The notes below the pieces were generated by a model. That model was not told where the DNA came from and searched no databases. It saw only the letters and a list, made by a program, of their open reading frames with translations. This document shows, one piece after another, positions 8,996 to 19,200 of a DNA stretch of 64,000 bases; position 1 is the first letter of the stretch; each line of letters begins with the position of its first letter. Made by a program: the position numbers and the translations under genes. This DNA is from JANJUO01 sp942492935 (GTDB lineage Bacteria; Bacteroidota; Ignavibacteria; Kapaibacteriales; UBA2268): assembly GCA_942492935.1 (NCBI GenBank), contig OW818654.1:2914001-2978000 (forward strand), in the 5' to 3' direction.

Positions 8996-11062
8996 CTACT
9001 CATTATTATCAAACCAAATTTCAACACGTCTATTTTTTGCACGACTTAATTCATCTTTATTCTCAACAATTGGTTTGCTCATTCCAAACCCTTCAAAACT
9101 CAATATATTTTCATCAATACCTTTTGAAATCAAGTATTTAAATACTGCTTCTGCTCTTTGATATGATAATTTGTTATTATATTCAATTGAACCACTATTA
9201 TCTGTATGTCCTTCAATTTTTACCTTCTTAGGTTTATTCTTTAATATAAAATCTACTAATCGGTCTAACTCAGGAAATGATTCTCGTTTTAATTCTGATT
9301 TATCAAAATCAAAGAAAATATTGTTGATTCTAATTTTTGCATTTTCATTTTTCATCTCCTTAATTGATGTTAATATAATGTCTTCGGTGATTTCGGTTAA
9401 ATTATTGATTTTATTTAAATTAATATTGTTTGAAATTGGATAATATCCAGATTTTTCAGCATAATAACCGTAATTTACACCTAATGGGAGTGCTATAAAA
9501 TAGTAGCCATCTCTTGGGTCCGATTTTAAAATTCCAATTTGCTTACTTGTTTCAAGATTTTCCCATTTAATTACAGCAGAAAGTGGTTTTCCTTTGCTAT
9601 CAAGAACTCTACCTTTAATGGTAACAACTTTTTCTGGTTTAGCTGATTTTGGAAGCGATATCGAATATAAATCCCAACCTCCGTAACCATCAATTCTATT
9701 TAAAGCAGAAAAAAATGCACTGTCTCCAGTAATTCCAATTTTATATCCCCAATCATCATTAGCTGAATTAATTTCCTTGCCCAAATTAATCGGAACAGAC
9801 CACTCAGTCCAACTATTTTCATTTAGTCGGACAGATTTGAATACATCAAGCCGTCCAAGTCCTAGATGCCCGTCAGAAGAGAAGTAAAGAGTTTTTCCAT
9901 CTGGATGTAAATATGCGGAACGTTCAGCGTAAGGAGTATTTATAGTTGGTCCAAGATTTATTGGCTGACTCCAGCCAGTATCAGTTTTCATACTTATATA
10001 AATATCCATATTGCCATTGGAACCACCATTATAAATCCAACCAAATGGAATATGTGGTCCAATTCCACCGGGTCTATCTGAAGTAAATATTAAAGCATTG
10101 CCATCACTTGTAATGTATCCTGATTCATCAGTATGAATGGTATTTATTGGATAAGGAAAATGATATAATTCACTCCAACCAATGCTGTCTTTTTCAATCA
10201 TATAAATATCAAACTTGCCAAAAGTACCTTGAAAAGTTCCAGATAACAATAGACCTGTTCCGTCAATTGTAACATTATCAATGGTTTCATCATTTTTTCC
10301 GTTAATTCTTGAACCCGGATTCTTTGGCTTACTCCAAACTCCATTTTCCATTTCGCAATACCATACATCATCATTTCCATTACCACCATTTCTATGATTT
10401 GATGAAAAGTACAAATACCTGCCATCAGGTGTTGGATTTGGGTCCCATTCATTTTGAGTTGTATTAATTTGACTTCCTAAGTTGTGAATTATTAGATTCT
10501 CAGTAGGTGCTTTTAATATTTCTAATATTTTATCAAAAGTATTTCTTCTCTCAGGAAATAAATTATAATATTTTTCATAAATAAAAATTGCAGAATCCCA
10601 TTGTTTTCTATTAATAAAATCATCAGTTAATCTTTGCAAAGAAAGAAATCCATTAATCGTGCCTTTTTTTTGTTCGATAAAACTTTCGTAAATAGGTCTA
10701 ACATCACTTTGTGGAGTTTGCGTAAGCATTATAATTTCCAAGTCGTTAATTACTTTACTTAATGCAGAATCTTTATTTGGAAACAAATGTTTATAAAAGT
10801 TATATAGCTCTCTTGCAACTGCAGAGCGACCGTTAATGTGATGTCTTGTAGCTAAATTTTGAATTTTCTGCAATGCAGAATCTGATGGGGCATATTTTCT
10901 GATAAAATTATCAATTTTTGAAAATTCTTCTATAGATTTAGCTTTTGTAGAATCATTGTTTTGAGCTAATAATATTGAAAAATTGAAAGTAGAAACTAAC
11001 ATACTTAGTATTAGTATATTTTTTACTACAAATTGATTATAATATTTAACTATTATATTCAT
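8996..11062 (-). CDS. OmpA-family protein with PD40 propeller and carboxypeptidase-like domain
   Basis: The 688-residue envelope protein has domains in order: signal peptide (about residues 12-33); helical TPR-like region (about 40-190); PD40/WD40-like beta-propeller repeats (about 200-465) with the phrases NPTPDGRYLYFSSN, HPDGKTLYFSSDG and GRLDVFKS; a carboxypeptidase regulatory-like beta-sandwich (TIKGRVLDSKGKPL, about 480-560); and a C-terminal OmpA domain (about 580-688) with FFDFDKSEL, VKIEGHTDNSG and AKNRRVEIWF. This architecture matches PorE-type and related OmpA/PD40 proteins of Bacteroidota, which tie outer-membrane machines to peptidoglycan. The family is clear; assignment to the T9SS is inference. 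It is followed by nothing on its strand for 30 bp before a convergent gene. Confidence 0.85.
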   Translation of the reverse strand: MNIIVKYYNQFVVKNILILSMLVSTFNFSILLAQNNDSTKAKSIEEFSKIDNFIRKYAPSDSALQKIQNLATRHHINGRSAVARELYNFYKHLFPNKDSALSKVINDLEIIMLTQTPQSDVRPIYESFIEQKKGTINGFLSLQRLTDDFINRKQWDSAIFIYEKYYNLFPERRNTFDKILEILKAPTENLIIHNLGSQINTTQNEWDPNPTPDGRYLYFSSNHRNGGNGNDDVWYCEMENGVWSKPKNPGSRINGKNDETIDNVTIDGTGLLLSGTFQGTFGKFDIYMIEKDSIGWSELYHFPYPINTIHTDESGYITSDGNALIFTSDRPGGIGPHIPFGWIYNGGSNGNMDIYISMKTDTGWSQPINLGPTINTPYAERSAYLHPDGKTLYFSSDGHLGLGRLDVFKSVRLNENSWTEWSVPINLGKEINSANDDWGYKIGITGDSAFFSALNRIDGYGGWDLYSISLPKSAKPEKVVTIKGRVLDSKGKPLSAVIKWENLETSKQIGILKSDPRDGYYFIALPLGVNYGYYAEKSGYYPISNNINLNKINNLTEITEDIILTSIKEMKNENAKIRINNIFFDFDKSELKRESFPELDRLVDFILKNKPKKVKIEGHTDNSGSIEYNNKLSYQRAEAVFKYLISKGIDENILSFEGFGMSKPIVENKDELSRAKNRRVEIWFDNNE

Positions 11063-11103
11063 AGATAGATTACGCTATATAATTAACAATAAGTATCAAT
11101 CTA

Positions 11104-12381
11104 TCAAATTATCCTTTCTCCTTCAATATACACTTGATTAACTGTATATAAACTATTGGAATATATTAATTTACTTAAAATTTCAGTTGAATTTAAATCA
11201 TTGTAGTCAAAATCTGGCTTTATAACAACAAAATCGGCAAATTTTCTTATTTCAAAATTTCCAATATCATTATTTTTTAATGCTTTTGCTCCAGCGAGAG
11301 TAGCCATATAAAGTGCAGATTCTGGCTTTAGTACTTTTGATGTATTATTTATAATATTATAAGTCTTTGTAGTTTCAATTGCTTCCTTCATTTCGTTAAT
11401 CATTGAACAACTATATCCTCCTGCCACATCTGTTCCAAGACAAACATTAAGACCTTTTTTTAAATAGGACATTAACGGCATTACTCCACTCGAAAGAAAT
11501 CGGTTAGAAGTAGGACAATGGCAAATTGATGCACCTGATTTTTTTATAATTTCAATTTCATCAGAATTATTAAAAATACAATGAGCAAGAATAGTTTTTT
11601 CAGTTATAAGTCCAGATTTTTCATAGACTTCTGTATAATTATTAAATTGAGGATAAAGAGTATTTATATAAGATAATTCTGAAAGATTTTCAGCTAAATG
11701 GGTTTGAATATTTAAATTGTATTCATTTGCAATAACAGAGCATTGATGCATTAAATTTAAGCTGCAACTCCCAGCATATCTCGGAGTTAATACAAATTGA
11801 AGTTTGCTATGTTCGTTATGCTTCAAGTTAACTAAATTCATAATTTTGTGGAGATTTGCTATATCAGATTCATAATAATCATTATTGTTAGGTAAATCCA
11901 TCAAAACTGGACCAATATATGCTCTAATTTTTTTAATTTTAGCTACATCAAAAGCAATTTCAGCAGCTGAATCGTGCAAAGAGGTATAAATTGACGCAGT
12001 AGTAGTACCAGCTAATAAAATATCATCAAAAAACTTCTCTGATTGACTAAATGCAAATTCATTGTTATTAAACTTTTTTTCAATTGGAAAAATGTAATTT
12101 TCCAACCAATCTAATAGCTGACCAGTACCAATTCCAGCTACAGGATATTGTGGTAAATGTGTATGAGCATCTACAAATCCGGGTAAAATTATAGAACCTT
12201 TCAAATCAACTGTTAGAAAATTTTCTTCATTTATATTACATGATTTAGCATCTCCACAATAAACTATTCTACCATAATCATTAAAAATTAACAAACCATT
12301 TTCAAAATAATCAGTTTTATCAATTTCTATTGGATTAAATATTTTCCCGTAAATTCCAGTTAAATCATTAGAACTAATCAT
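11104..12381 (-). CDS. guaD: Guanine deaminase-like amidohydrolase
   Basis: A 425-residue amidohydrolase with the guanine-deaminase pattern. GFVDAHTHLPQY is followed by LLDWLENYIFPIE (the family's HhPQ and LLDWL..yTFP.E), the zinc site HxH is near residue 72, HLAENLSEL is near 226, HCIFNNSDEI is near 262, CPTSNRFLSSGVMPL near 286, and GTDVAGGYSCSM carries the last metal ligand. The reaction is guanine to xanthine plus ammonia in the cytosol, part of purine salvage or breakdown. Its first 8 bases overlap the end of the SemiSWEET gene, so the two are translationally coupled. No xanthine or urate genes are nearby. A related 8-oxoguanine or general aminohydrolase activity cannot be excluded. Confidence 0.82.
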   Translation of the reverse strand: MISSNDLTGIYGKIFNPIEIDKTDYFENGLLIFNDYGRIVYCGDAKSCNINEENFLTVDLKGSIILPGFVDAHTHLPQYPVAGIGTGQLLDWLENYIFPIEKKFNNNEFAFSQSEKFFDDILLAGTTTASIYTSLHDSAAEIAFDVAKIKKIRAYIGPVLMDLPNNNDYYESDIANLHKIMNLVNLKHNEHSKLQFVLTPRYAGSCSLNLMHQCSVIANEYNLNIQTHLAENLSELSYINTLYPQFNNYTEVYEKSGLITEKTILAHCIFNNSDEIEIIKKSGASICHCPTSNRFLSSGVMPLMSYLKKGLNVCLGTDVAGGYSCSMINEMKEAIETTKTYNIINNTSKVLKPESALYMATLAGAKALKNNDIGNFEIRKFADFVVIKPDFDYNDLNSTEILSKLIYSNSLYTVNQVYIEGERII

Positions 12382-12637
12382 ATTTAAGCTTCATAATTAA
12401 TATAGAACCTGAGAGAATTAAAGTTAATGTATTTGCAATAATTATTGGATAAGCCATTAACATTAAACCGTAAACTAACCAGAAAGTAATGCCTAAAATA
12501 AAAATAATATACATAGATAATGATATGTCATCTGCTTTTTTCTCTTTGAAAATTTTTATTACCTGTGGTACAAATGATAATGTAGTACACATAGCTGCCA
12601 GATATCCAAATATTTCAATATGCATATTTTTCCCCAT
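12374..12637 (-). CDS. SemiSWEET family transporter
   Basis: An 87-residue membrane protein with three hydrophobic helices, a half-transporter that forms dimers. The first helix has the SemiSWEET/PQ-loop signature: GYLAAMCTTLSFVPQVIKIF followed by KKADDISLSMY. The Pro-Gln pair and the basic-aspartate-isoleucine-serine stretch are family hallmarks. Bacterial SemiSWEETs passively move small sugars across the inner membrane. It overlaps the guanine deaminase gene by 8 bp. That pairing is unexplained; a different solute is possible (inference). Translation could begin at the first Met or at Met5, which would make little difference. Confidence 0.88.
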   Translation of the reverse strand: MGKNMHIEIFGYLAAMCTTLSFVPQVIKIFKEKKADDISLSMYIIFILGITFWLVYGLMLMAYPIIIANTLTLILSGSILIMKLKYD

Positions 12638-12693
12638 TTAAAATATTCAAGACGCAATAACGTTTTAAAGTATTGTTTTTTTGGGTGAAATAT

Positions 12694-14067
12694 ATGATTG
12701 TTATGAAATTTGGCGGTACCTCCGTCAAAAATGCTGAATCTATAAATACAGTTTTAAATATAATATCTTTACGAAATACTAAGTCAATCGTTGTAGTTTC
12801 TGCCTTTGCAACTGTTACAAATTCTCTGGTTAAAATTATTAACTTAATTAAATCAAAAGATTTAGAAGCTGTAATTAACGAAATATCTCAACTAAAATCA
12901 CTACATCAAAAAGTATCTTCAGATTTGGGTGTATATGATTCGGTTAGAGATTTTCTCGAATATGAATTTGATAAATTAAAAATGTTTGCAGTAGCAGTAG
13001 ATATTATTGGAGAAGTAAGTAATAAATCAAAGGATTTTATTTATAGTTATGGAGAAAGATTATCATCATTGATAATTAGTGAATTTGCAAAAAAAATTGG
13101 TGTCAATTGCACTCATATTAATTCATCTGAAATAATTATCACAGATGATAATTATACAGAAGCCGAAGTTGACTTTATTGAAACAGATATTCAAATTAAT
13201 AATAAATTAATTCCACTTCTTGACAAATATGATACTGTTTTTTGTGGTGGATTTATTGGTGGTACTAAGGAAGGTAACATCACCACTCTTGGACGTGGTG
13301 GTTCTGATTATTCCGCAGGTATTATCGCCGCTTCAGTAAATGCTGAACTGCTTGATATTTATACAGATGTTGATGGTATTTTGACAACAGACCCTAATAT
13401 TATTCCAGAAGCCAAATTAATTAAGAAATTGTCTTATATTGAGGCAGCTGAATTAGCTTATTTTGGTGCAAAAGTATTGCATCCTAAAACAATATTTCCG
13501 GCAGTTAAGAAAAATATTGAAGTAAGAGTGCTGAATACATTTAATACGAATTGCGAAGGAACTCGTATAATCGGTATAAAAACCAACCAAAATGCTTTGA
13601 AAGCAATTGCATTTAGAAAAGGTATTACAGTTATAAATATTACTTCAAATCGTATGCTGGGAGCTTACGGATTTTTAAGTAAAGTTTTTGAAATTTTCAA
13701 GAAAAATGAAACTTCAGTTGATTTAGTTTCTACTTCAGAAGTAAGTGTATCTCTAACAATTGATAATAGATTTAATGTTGAGAAAATAATTGATGAATTA
13801 TCCGCCTTTTCATCTATTGAAGTGTTTGATAATAAATCAATTATATCGGTTATTGGAGAAAGTATAAGAAATACTTCGGGTATAGCGGCAAGGTTTTTTG
13901 GAGTATTGAAAGATATAAATATTTCAATGGTTTCGGTCGGTGCTTCAGAAATAAATTTAAGTATTGTCGTTGATGAAATCAACCTTAAGAAAGCTGTTGA
14001 ATTATTACATAATGAATTTTTTACAAACGAACTTGACTATTCAATTTTTGCGGAATTAAAAAAATGA
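12694..14067 (+). CDS. lysC: Aspartate kinase (monofunctional)
   Basis: Aspartate kinase phosphorylates aspartate, the first step towards lysine, threonine, methionine and diaminopimelate. The protein has the N-terminal MKFGGTSV nucleotide/aspartate motif, GRGGSDYSAG near residue 200, the VDGILTTDPN segment, and two ACT-type regulatory regions from about residue 290 (VINITSNRMLGAYGFLSKVF, then ISVIGESIRNTSGIAARFF). Monofunctional length (about 457 residues) is normal. A longer frame could begin at a TTG 21 bases upstream, but the ATG three codons before MKFGG fits the family better. The stop overlaps the lysA start by 4 bp (ATGA), so the pair is coupled. Feedback control by lysine through the ACT domains is likely. 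Confidence 0.93.
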   Translation: MIVMKFGGTSVKNAESINTVLNIISLRNTKSIVVVSAFATVTNSLVKIINLIKSKDLEAVINEISQLKSLHQKVSSDLGVYDSVRDFLEYEFDKLKMFAVAVDIIGEVSNKSKDFIYSYGERLSSLIISEFAKKIGVNCTHINSSEIIITDDNYTEAEVDFIETDIQINNKLIPLLDKYDTVFCGGFIGGTKEGNITTLGRGGSDYSAGIIAASVNAELLDIYTDVDGILTTDPNIIPEAKLIKKLSYIEAAELAYFGAKVLHPKTIFPAVKKNIEVRVLNTFNTNCEGTRIIGIKTNQNALKAIAFRKGITVINITSNRMLGAYGFLSKVFEIFKKNETSVDLVSTSEVSVSLTIDNRFNVEKIIDELSAFSSIEVFDNKSIISVIGESIRNTSGIAARFFGVLKDINISMVSVGASEINLSIVVDEINLKKAVELLHNEFFTNELDYSIFAELKK

Positions 14068-15287
14068 AAACAATCGGAAATATAGATATTAAAGAATTAG
14101 CTGAGAAATACGGTACTCCGCTATATGTTTACGACAAAGATAGAATTATCTTTAATTACAAAAACTTACACGATACATTTAACAAGTATTATCCAAAAAC
14201 TAAAATACATTATTCTGTTAAAGCTAATAGTAATCCACATATTTTGAAAATTTTCAATGAACTTGGCAGTGGTACTGATTGCTCTTCACCAATTGAAGTT
14301 TTACTATCACAAAAATCTGGATTTTCAAAAGAACAAATTTTATATACTGGTAATTATGAAAGCTATGAAGATTTAACCTTTGCTTTAAATAATGCTGGAA
14401 GAATTAATCTTGATGATATTCATTCATTCGATAGACTAATTCAAATTGGAAAACCTGAAATTATTTCCTTCAGATTAAATCCTGGCATAGGTAGAGGGGG
14501 ATTTGAAGGGATAACTACCGCTGGTTCAGATGCAAAATTTGGTGTTCCTTACGAAAAAGCAAATATTGCATATCAAAAAGCTATTGATGCTGGTATTAAG
14601 AGATTCGGTATTCACATTATGACAGGTTCAAACAATTTAGAGCCATATTATTTTGCTGAAATAGTAGAAAAATTAATGATGATAGCAGGTTCTTTATTCA
14701 ATAAATTGGAAATAATACCAGAATATATTGACATTGGCGGTGGATTTGGAATTCCCTATGAAGATGATGAAGACCCATTGAATATAGATTTGACTGCAAA
14801 ATTAATTAGTGAGGTATTTATTGAAAAATCTGCTAAATATAATTTTGGTACACCTGAATTATTGCTCGAACCCGGGAGATTTCTTGTAGCTGATGCAGGT
14901 ATATTAATTTCCAAAGTCGTTGGAATTAAAAATAGTTACAAAACATTTGTTGGTATTGATTCAGGTATGAGTACTCTTATCAGACCAGCACTTTATGGTG
15001 CAAAACATAGGTCCTATATTTATGGCAAAGATACATTACATCAAAATGTAAATATTTGTGGTCAAATTTGTGAAAATTCTGATATTTTTGCTAAAAATAC
15101 GTTCCTGCCCGAAGTTGAAGAAAACGATCTACTTGTATTTCGTGATGCAGGTGCTTATGGCTATGTAATGTCATCTAATTATAATAATCGTCCAAGACCA
15201 GCCGAAGTGCTTATTGATGGCAATGAATCAAAACTTATACGTATCAGAGAAACTGCGGATTATATGATGAAACTAATTCCTGAATAG
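14064..15287 (+). CDS. lysA: Diaminopimelate decarboxylase
   Basis: LysA removes CO2 from meso-diaminopimelate to make lysine, using pyridoxal phosphate in a fold-type III alpha/beta barrel. The PLP lysine is in HYSVKANSN near residue 52. SGTDCSSPIE, the glycine-rich phosphate site DIGGGFGIPY near residue 224, LEPGRFLVADAG near 271, the substrate CE motif ICGQICENSD near 336 and the C-terminal DAGAYGYVMSSNYN (near 366) are all present. The length of 407 residues is standard. Coupling to lysC by a 4-bp overlap makes a two-gene lysine-end operon, so both the first and last steps of the pathway are made together. No riboswitch is seen upstream. Confidence 0.95.
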   Translation: MKTIGNIDIKELAEKYGTPLYVYDKDRIIFNYKNLHDTFNKYYPKTKIHYSVKANSNPHILKIFNELGSGTDCSSPIEVLLSQKSGFSKEQILYTGNYESYEDLTFALNNAGRINLDDIHSFDRLIQIGKPEIISFRLNPGIGRGGFEGITTAGSDAKFGVPYEKANIAYQKAIDAGIKRFGIHIMTGSNNLEPYYFAEIVEKLMMIAGSLFNKLEIIPEYIDIGGGFGIPYEDDEDPLNIDLTAKLISEVFIEKSAKYNFGTPELLLEPGRFLVADAGILISKVVGIKNSYKTFVGIDSGMSTLIRPALYGAKHRSYIYGKDTLHQNVNICGQICENSDIFAKNTFLPEVEENDLLVFRDAGAYGYVMSSNYNNRPRPAEVLIDGNESKLIRIRETADYMMKLIPE

Positions 15288-15450
15288 TGTCAATAGAACA
15301 GTATAAATTGATTAATTATAAGATATTTAGCTGATTTATTTGATTACTATTCTTAAATAAAATTACAGCCAAAATAAAATAATGTCCTAATTTATACGGA
15401 TATATTATAAACAAAATTATAACTTTTTTGAAACAAAATTTGATTGAAAT

Positions 15451-16047
15451 ATGCTTGATTTAAATATCCCTGATTTATGCGAAAAACTCTTTCACGTAGA
15501 TGGAATTCTTGATATACCAGAAGAATTGTATCAATCTCTTTCAAAAGAACAAGCGATTGAAATTGCCGAATATTTCAATAATGACAAATTAATTAAATTG
15601 CCTCAAAAGGAAATTGAATTTTTTGAATGGCTAAAAATAAATGATGAAAAAGTGTGGCATGACTTATGGTTAGATGAAATCAACGAGCCATATTATGTAA
15701 GTATCACTTTTTTACCAGCACTTGTTTATAGTGAATTTAAAGGATTTTTGATTTGTGATTTGCTAAATAATGAGAATTATTATTTCACACCAAAATTGAT
15801 GGTAGATGAAGAATCAAAAATTATGGTTGAATCCTCCAAAGAAAGATATCTAAACAAAGAATCATTAACAGTAGCTCAACTTCTTGCTCTAACAATTTCT
15901 TTTACTGAAACAGATATTTGGCATTTTGCGTACAAATATAATTTCGAAATAGAAAGAGTAAAAAAAGCAGTTGCACAATTAGTTGAAGATAATGTACTTA
16001 TTCATCTAACAGAAGCAGCACACTTAACTCCATTTGTGTATGTCTAA
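15451..16047 (+). CDS. Conserved-looking protein of unknown function
   Basis: I do not recognise this 198-residue protein. It has no signal peptide or membrane segment and is acidic (many Glu and Asp). Residues 1-60 look helical (NIPDLCEKLF, YQSLSKEQAIEIAEYF), the middle alternates strands (PYYVSITFLPALVYSEF, GFLICDLL), and the last 60 residues (SLTVAQLLALTISF, NFEIERVKKAVAQLVEDNVLI) resemble a small winged-helix, with a helix-turn-helix-like spacing that ends in a strand pair. That last point is only a visual impression. It follows lysA after 160 bp with no clear terminator between, and is the last gene before a family-B repeat and the convergent tamB. A cytosolic regulatory or adaptor role is conceivable but unsupported. 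Confidence 0.6.
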   Translation: MLDLNIPDLCEKLFHVDGILDIPEELYQSLSKEQAIEIAEYFNNDKLIKLPQKEIEFFEWLKINDEKVWHDLWLDEINEPYYVSITFLPALVYSEFKGFLICDLLNNENYYFTPKLMVDEESKIMVESSKERYLNKESLTVAQLLALTISFTETDIWHFAYKYNFEIERVKKAVAQLVEDNVLIHLTEAAHLTPFVYV

Positions 16048-16143
16048 ATAATCATTAAAATTGATTTTAACTCTTTCATTTAAATCTATTAATGATAATT
16101 GATAAGCTATTTCATTTTCAAAAAGAATTAACTACTCAATGGT

Positions 16144-16241
16144 CAAATGAAAAAATCACATGCAAATTACAGCTAATAATTTTATAAAACAACCGATTAT
16201 TTCAAAACATCGGATGTTTGACTGCCAAGTTAGATAAGAGC
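16144..16241 (-). repeat. Family-B intergenic repeat, copy 1
   Basis: This 98-bp stretch matches, in reverse complement, the sequence at 27510-27608 at close to 90% by eye. It carries the same central hairpin built on ACATCGGATGTTT, here with one decayed arm. It lies between the convergent ends of the unknown 198-residue gene and tamB, so it may also serve as a transcription stop. The 220-bp gap holds nothing else recognisable. Confidence 0.7.
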
Positions 16242-16267
16242 TTTTATGTTTAAACCAGTTAAATAAT

Positions 16268-19200
16268 TTAAAAACTACCACCTACTTTCAATTTTACTTC
16301 CCAGAGTTTTGCATTTCTATTTGTAGTAGTTGTATTTACATTCATAGCTCTTGTACCCTGCAAAATAAAATTATTCCAAAATGGATTTTCAAAAAATACA
16401 GACATTGGCACATCAACAGTTAAATCATTATTGGCAAAATTGAAATCGCTTAATTTACCTCCAATAGTCCAAGTAACACCACCTGCAACTTGACCTGATA
16501 ATTTGAAAGTAGCTTCATCAATGGCATTACCTTTAAAGTTTATATCAGCATTTTGAATAAAACCAAATTTCATCAACACTTTTGTTAATGCTTGAGAAGT
16601 CAGTCCTGATGCAAAAGACAAACCTGATTCTGAAACTAAGTCTGAAGATATATTACTTTGTCCACCCTTTAATTTACCTGAAATTAACAAATAAATTGCA
16701 TCTTCATTGATTCGTTCCTGATCCCCAGTTGCTTCTGTACCATCAATTGCATAACTAAACCTAACTTGTGGGTCTTTCTTTGGACCTTTGATAAACATTT
16801 TTACTTCGTATCTCTTTGTTGTATTATTTTCAGTCAATATTCCATTGTAAGTAGCAATAATATCCAAAGTAGGATTATCAATTGAACCTGTTGGGAAAGA
16901 AATTGTACCTGATGTATTAAACATTTTGAAAGATTTTAACGATGATTGCTCTTTTAATACTAACTCACCAAAAATATTAGCTTGTGGGTTATCTCGCTTT
17001 TTGATGTATCTAAAACCTTCATTTCTTACTCTTGTGCCAATTACCACATACATAGTACCAAGACTTCCCATATCCATAGTTACAGCAAGAGAACCAAGAA
17101 TTTTGATATTTAAATTGTAATTCATCAAATCTGCAATACTCGTTTCAGCAGGTATTTCATCTAATCGACTTGTTAAAATCACTTCAGGAACAACAGTCGA
17201 ATCTTCAATTTTTTCGGTTGTAATTCTAACTTTATCATCAAAAAATTCATATTTAAATCTTGTTTGATATTTTTGTTTATAGTCTTCAAGAGGCATTTTA
17301 ATTTCACCAACCATAACATTAACATCACCATCAAGATTTGGCTCTTTAAAAGTACCATAAAAATGAAGATGTTGCCCCTCTGAAGAAATAACAAAATCTC
17401 CATATAAGTCAGGCATAGCTGAAAACGAAGCGTCAGAAAGTACTAACAATCTATCAGCTTTAATGTTCAAATCCATATAAGATATGTCTGATTTTTGTAG
17501 TTCAACATTTCCTGTAATTGTAGCTTTACCTTGGCTTCCTCTATTATCATCTTTAACATTTAATAGATTTAATTCTTTTATATTTACTTTTCCAGTTTCA
17601 AAACTTAAATAACCCGATGCAAGATAATGAATATTAGTATTATCTAAACGAAATGACGCTGTTTTAATATCAACATAACCCTTATAATCGCCATTATCTG
17701 GAAGTTCACCAAAGATTTCAAGCATTAATTTTGCTTGTCCTCTCACATTGCTTACATTAGGAATAAAAGGTCCAGCTATTTGAGCATTAATATACTCTGT
17801 ATTCACTTTTATATCGGTTTGCTCTCCTTTAACAAAGAAATCAGTAGAATCTTTCATACCTAAATAAATTGGTAATTTATTTATATCAATTGTTATCAAA
17901 TCAGTATTATTTTTTGAAATCTTGGCTTTACCAAATATATTTTTATTTGAATAATCTAAATCAAAAAACATTTTATCTAAATAATACTCATTAAAAAACA
18001 TACTGTCTATTCTCGCATTTAATTTGATTTGAGGGCTATCAAGTTCACCATTTGCATTAATAGTTAGTTCACCTAAATTTCCTTTCAATGTCTCAAACAT
18101 TTTTTTATAAGTTTCGGGGAAAAATGCTTTAGCTTCTTCAATTTGAAAATCAAACAATTTTAAAATTATATTTTCAGCTTTATTATCAATAAAATTTCCA
18201 GTTAAAGTAAAATACTCAAACTTATCGCGAAAAAATGAAACATTTTTGAGCTCAAGTCCACGTGGTGTTGATAAGAAACTAATTGTTTCTTTATTTTTCC
18301 ATTCATATTTCTCATTAATTTTAATTTGCACAGTATCAAGATTTATATGAATATTCGGGCTTTTTATTTCTGCAATTCCATTTACAAAAATATTAATATT
18401 ATCATTTAGTAAAACTTTTGAATACATTTTCAATAGCTGACCATCAAAATCTAAATTGAGTTGAGGTTCATCAATTTTAACATCATTAAATACAATACTA
18501 CCCGTTTTAAACATTTTCAAATCAAAATGGTCAAATTTTGCTAATGAATCAACCATAGTCATTATCATATTACCTGAAAAGCCCAAATTTTTAATTTTCA
18601 ATACTAAATCATTCTGAGTAAGATTAAATTCATCAATTTTTAAGCTATCAATAATGAAAAGACTTTTGCTTGAATCAGTCTGAATTAAAACATCAAAATA
18701 TATTTTTCCGTACAAATCTAATGAATCAAGTAATGAATTAACCGGTGAAAAGTCAATTATTTCGCCTCTAAAAGTCCCATCAATAAAAGGGAAATCTCCC
18801 ATTTTATTTGAAAATGAACTATCATTAAGGTTTCTATTTGGATTTAAAGCATTGATTTTATCAGCTATAAAATTTGATATGAATAATCCTTGATTAGTAA
18901 CAGTTGATATTAATTCAGAAAAAATAAATTTTCCTTCAAGATTAGCATTTACAAAGTCTGAATGTAATTCTACTTTTCTATTAATGCTATCAATTCTACT
19001 GAAATTAGCACTTATTTCAAATGGAAATAATGCTCTATCTTCAAATAGAATTTCATCAAAACTACTAACCATATTTGCCTGTATAGAATCAGGATGAAAT
19101 CCACTTCCTTCTATGCTAATACTGCCTGATAAATGTCTTGGCAAACCAGTATTATGAGTAAATCTTGCAATATTTACAGCAGAAAGTTCTACATTTATAT

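Noticed and set aside
12640..12693. Lysine riboswitch before lysC
   Set aside because: The leader is only about 55 bases and has no fold of the required size.
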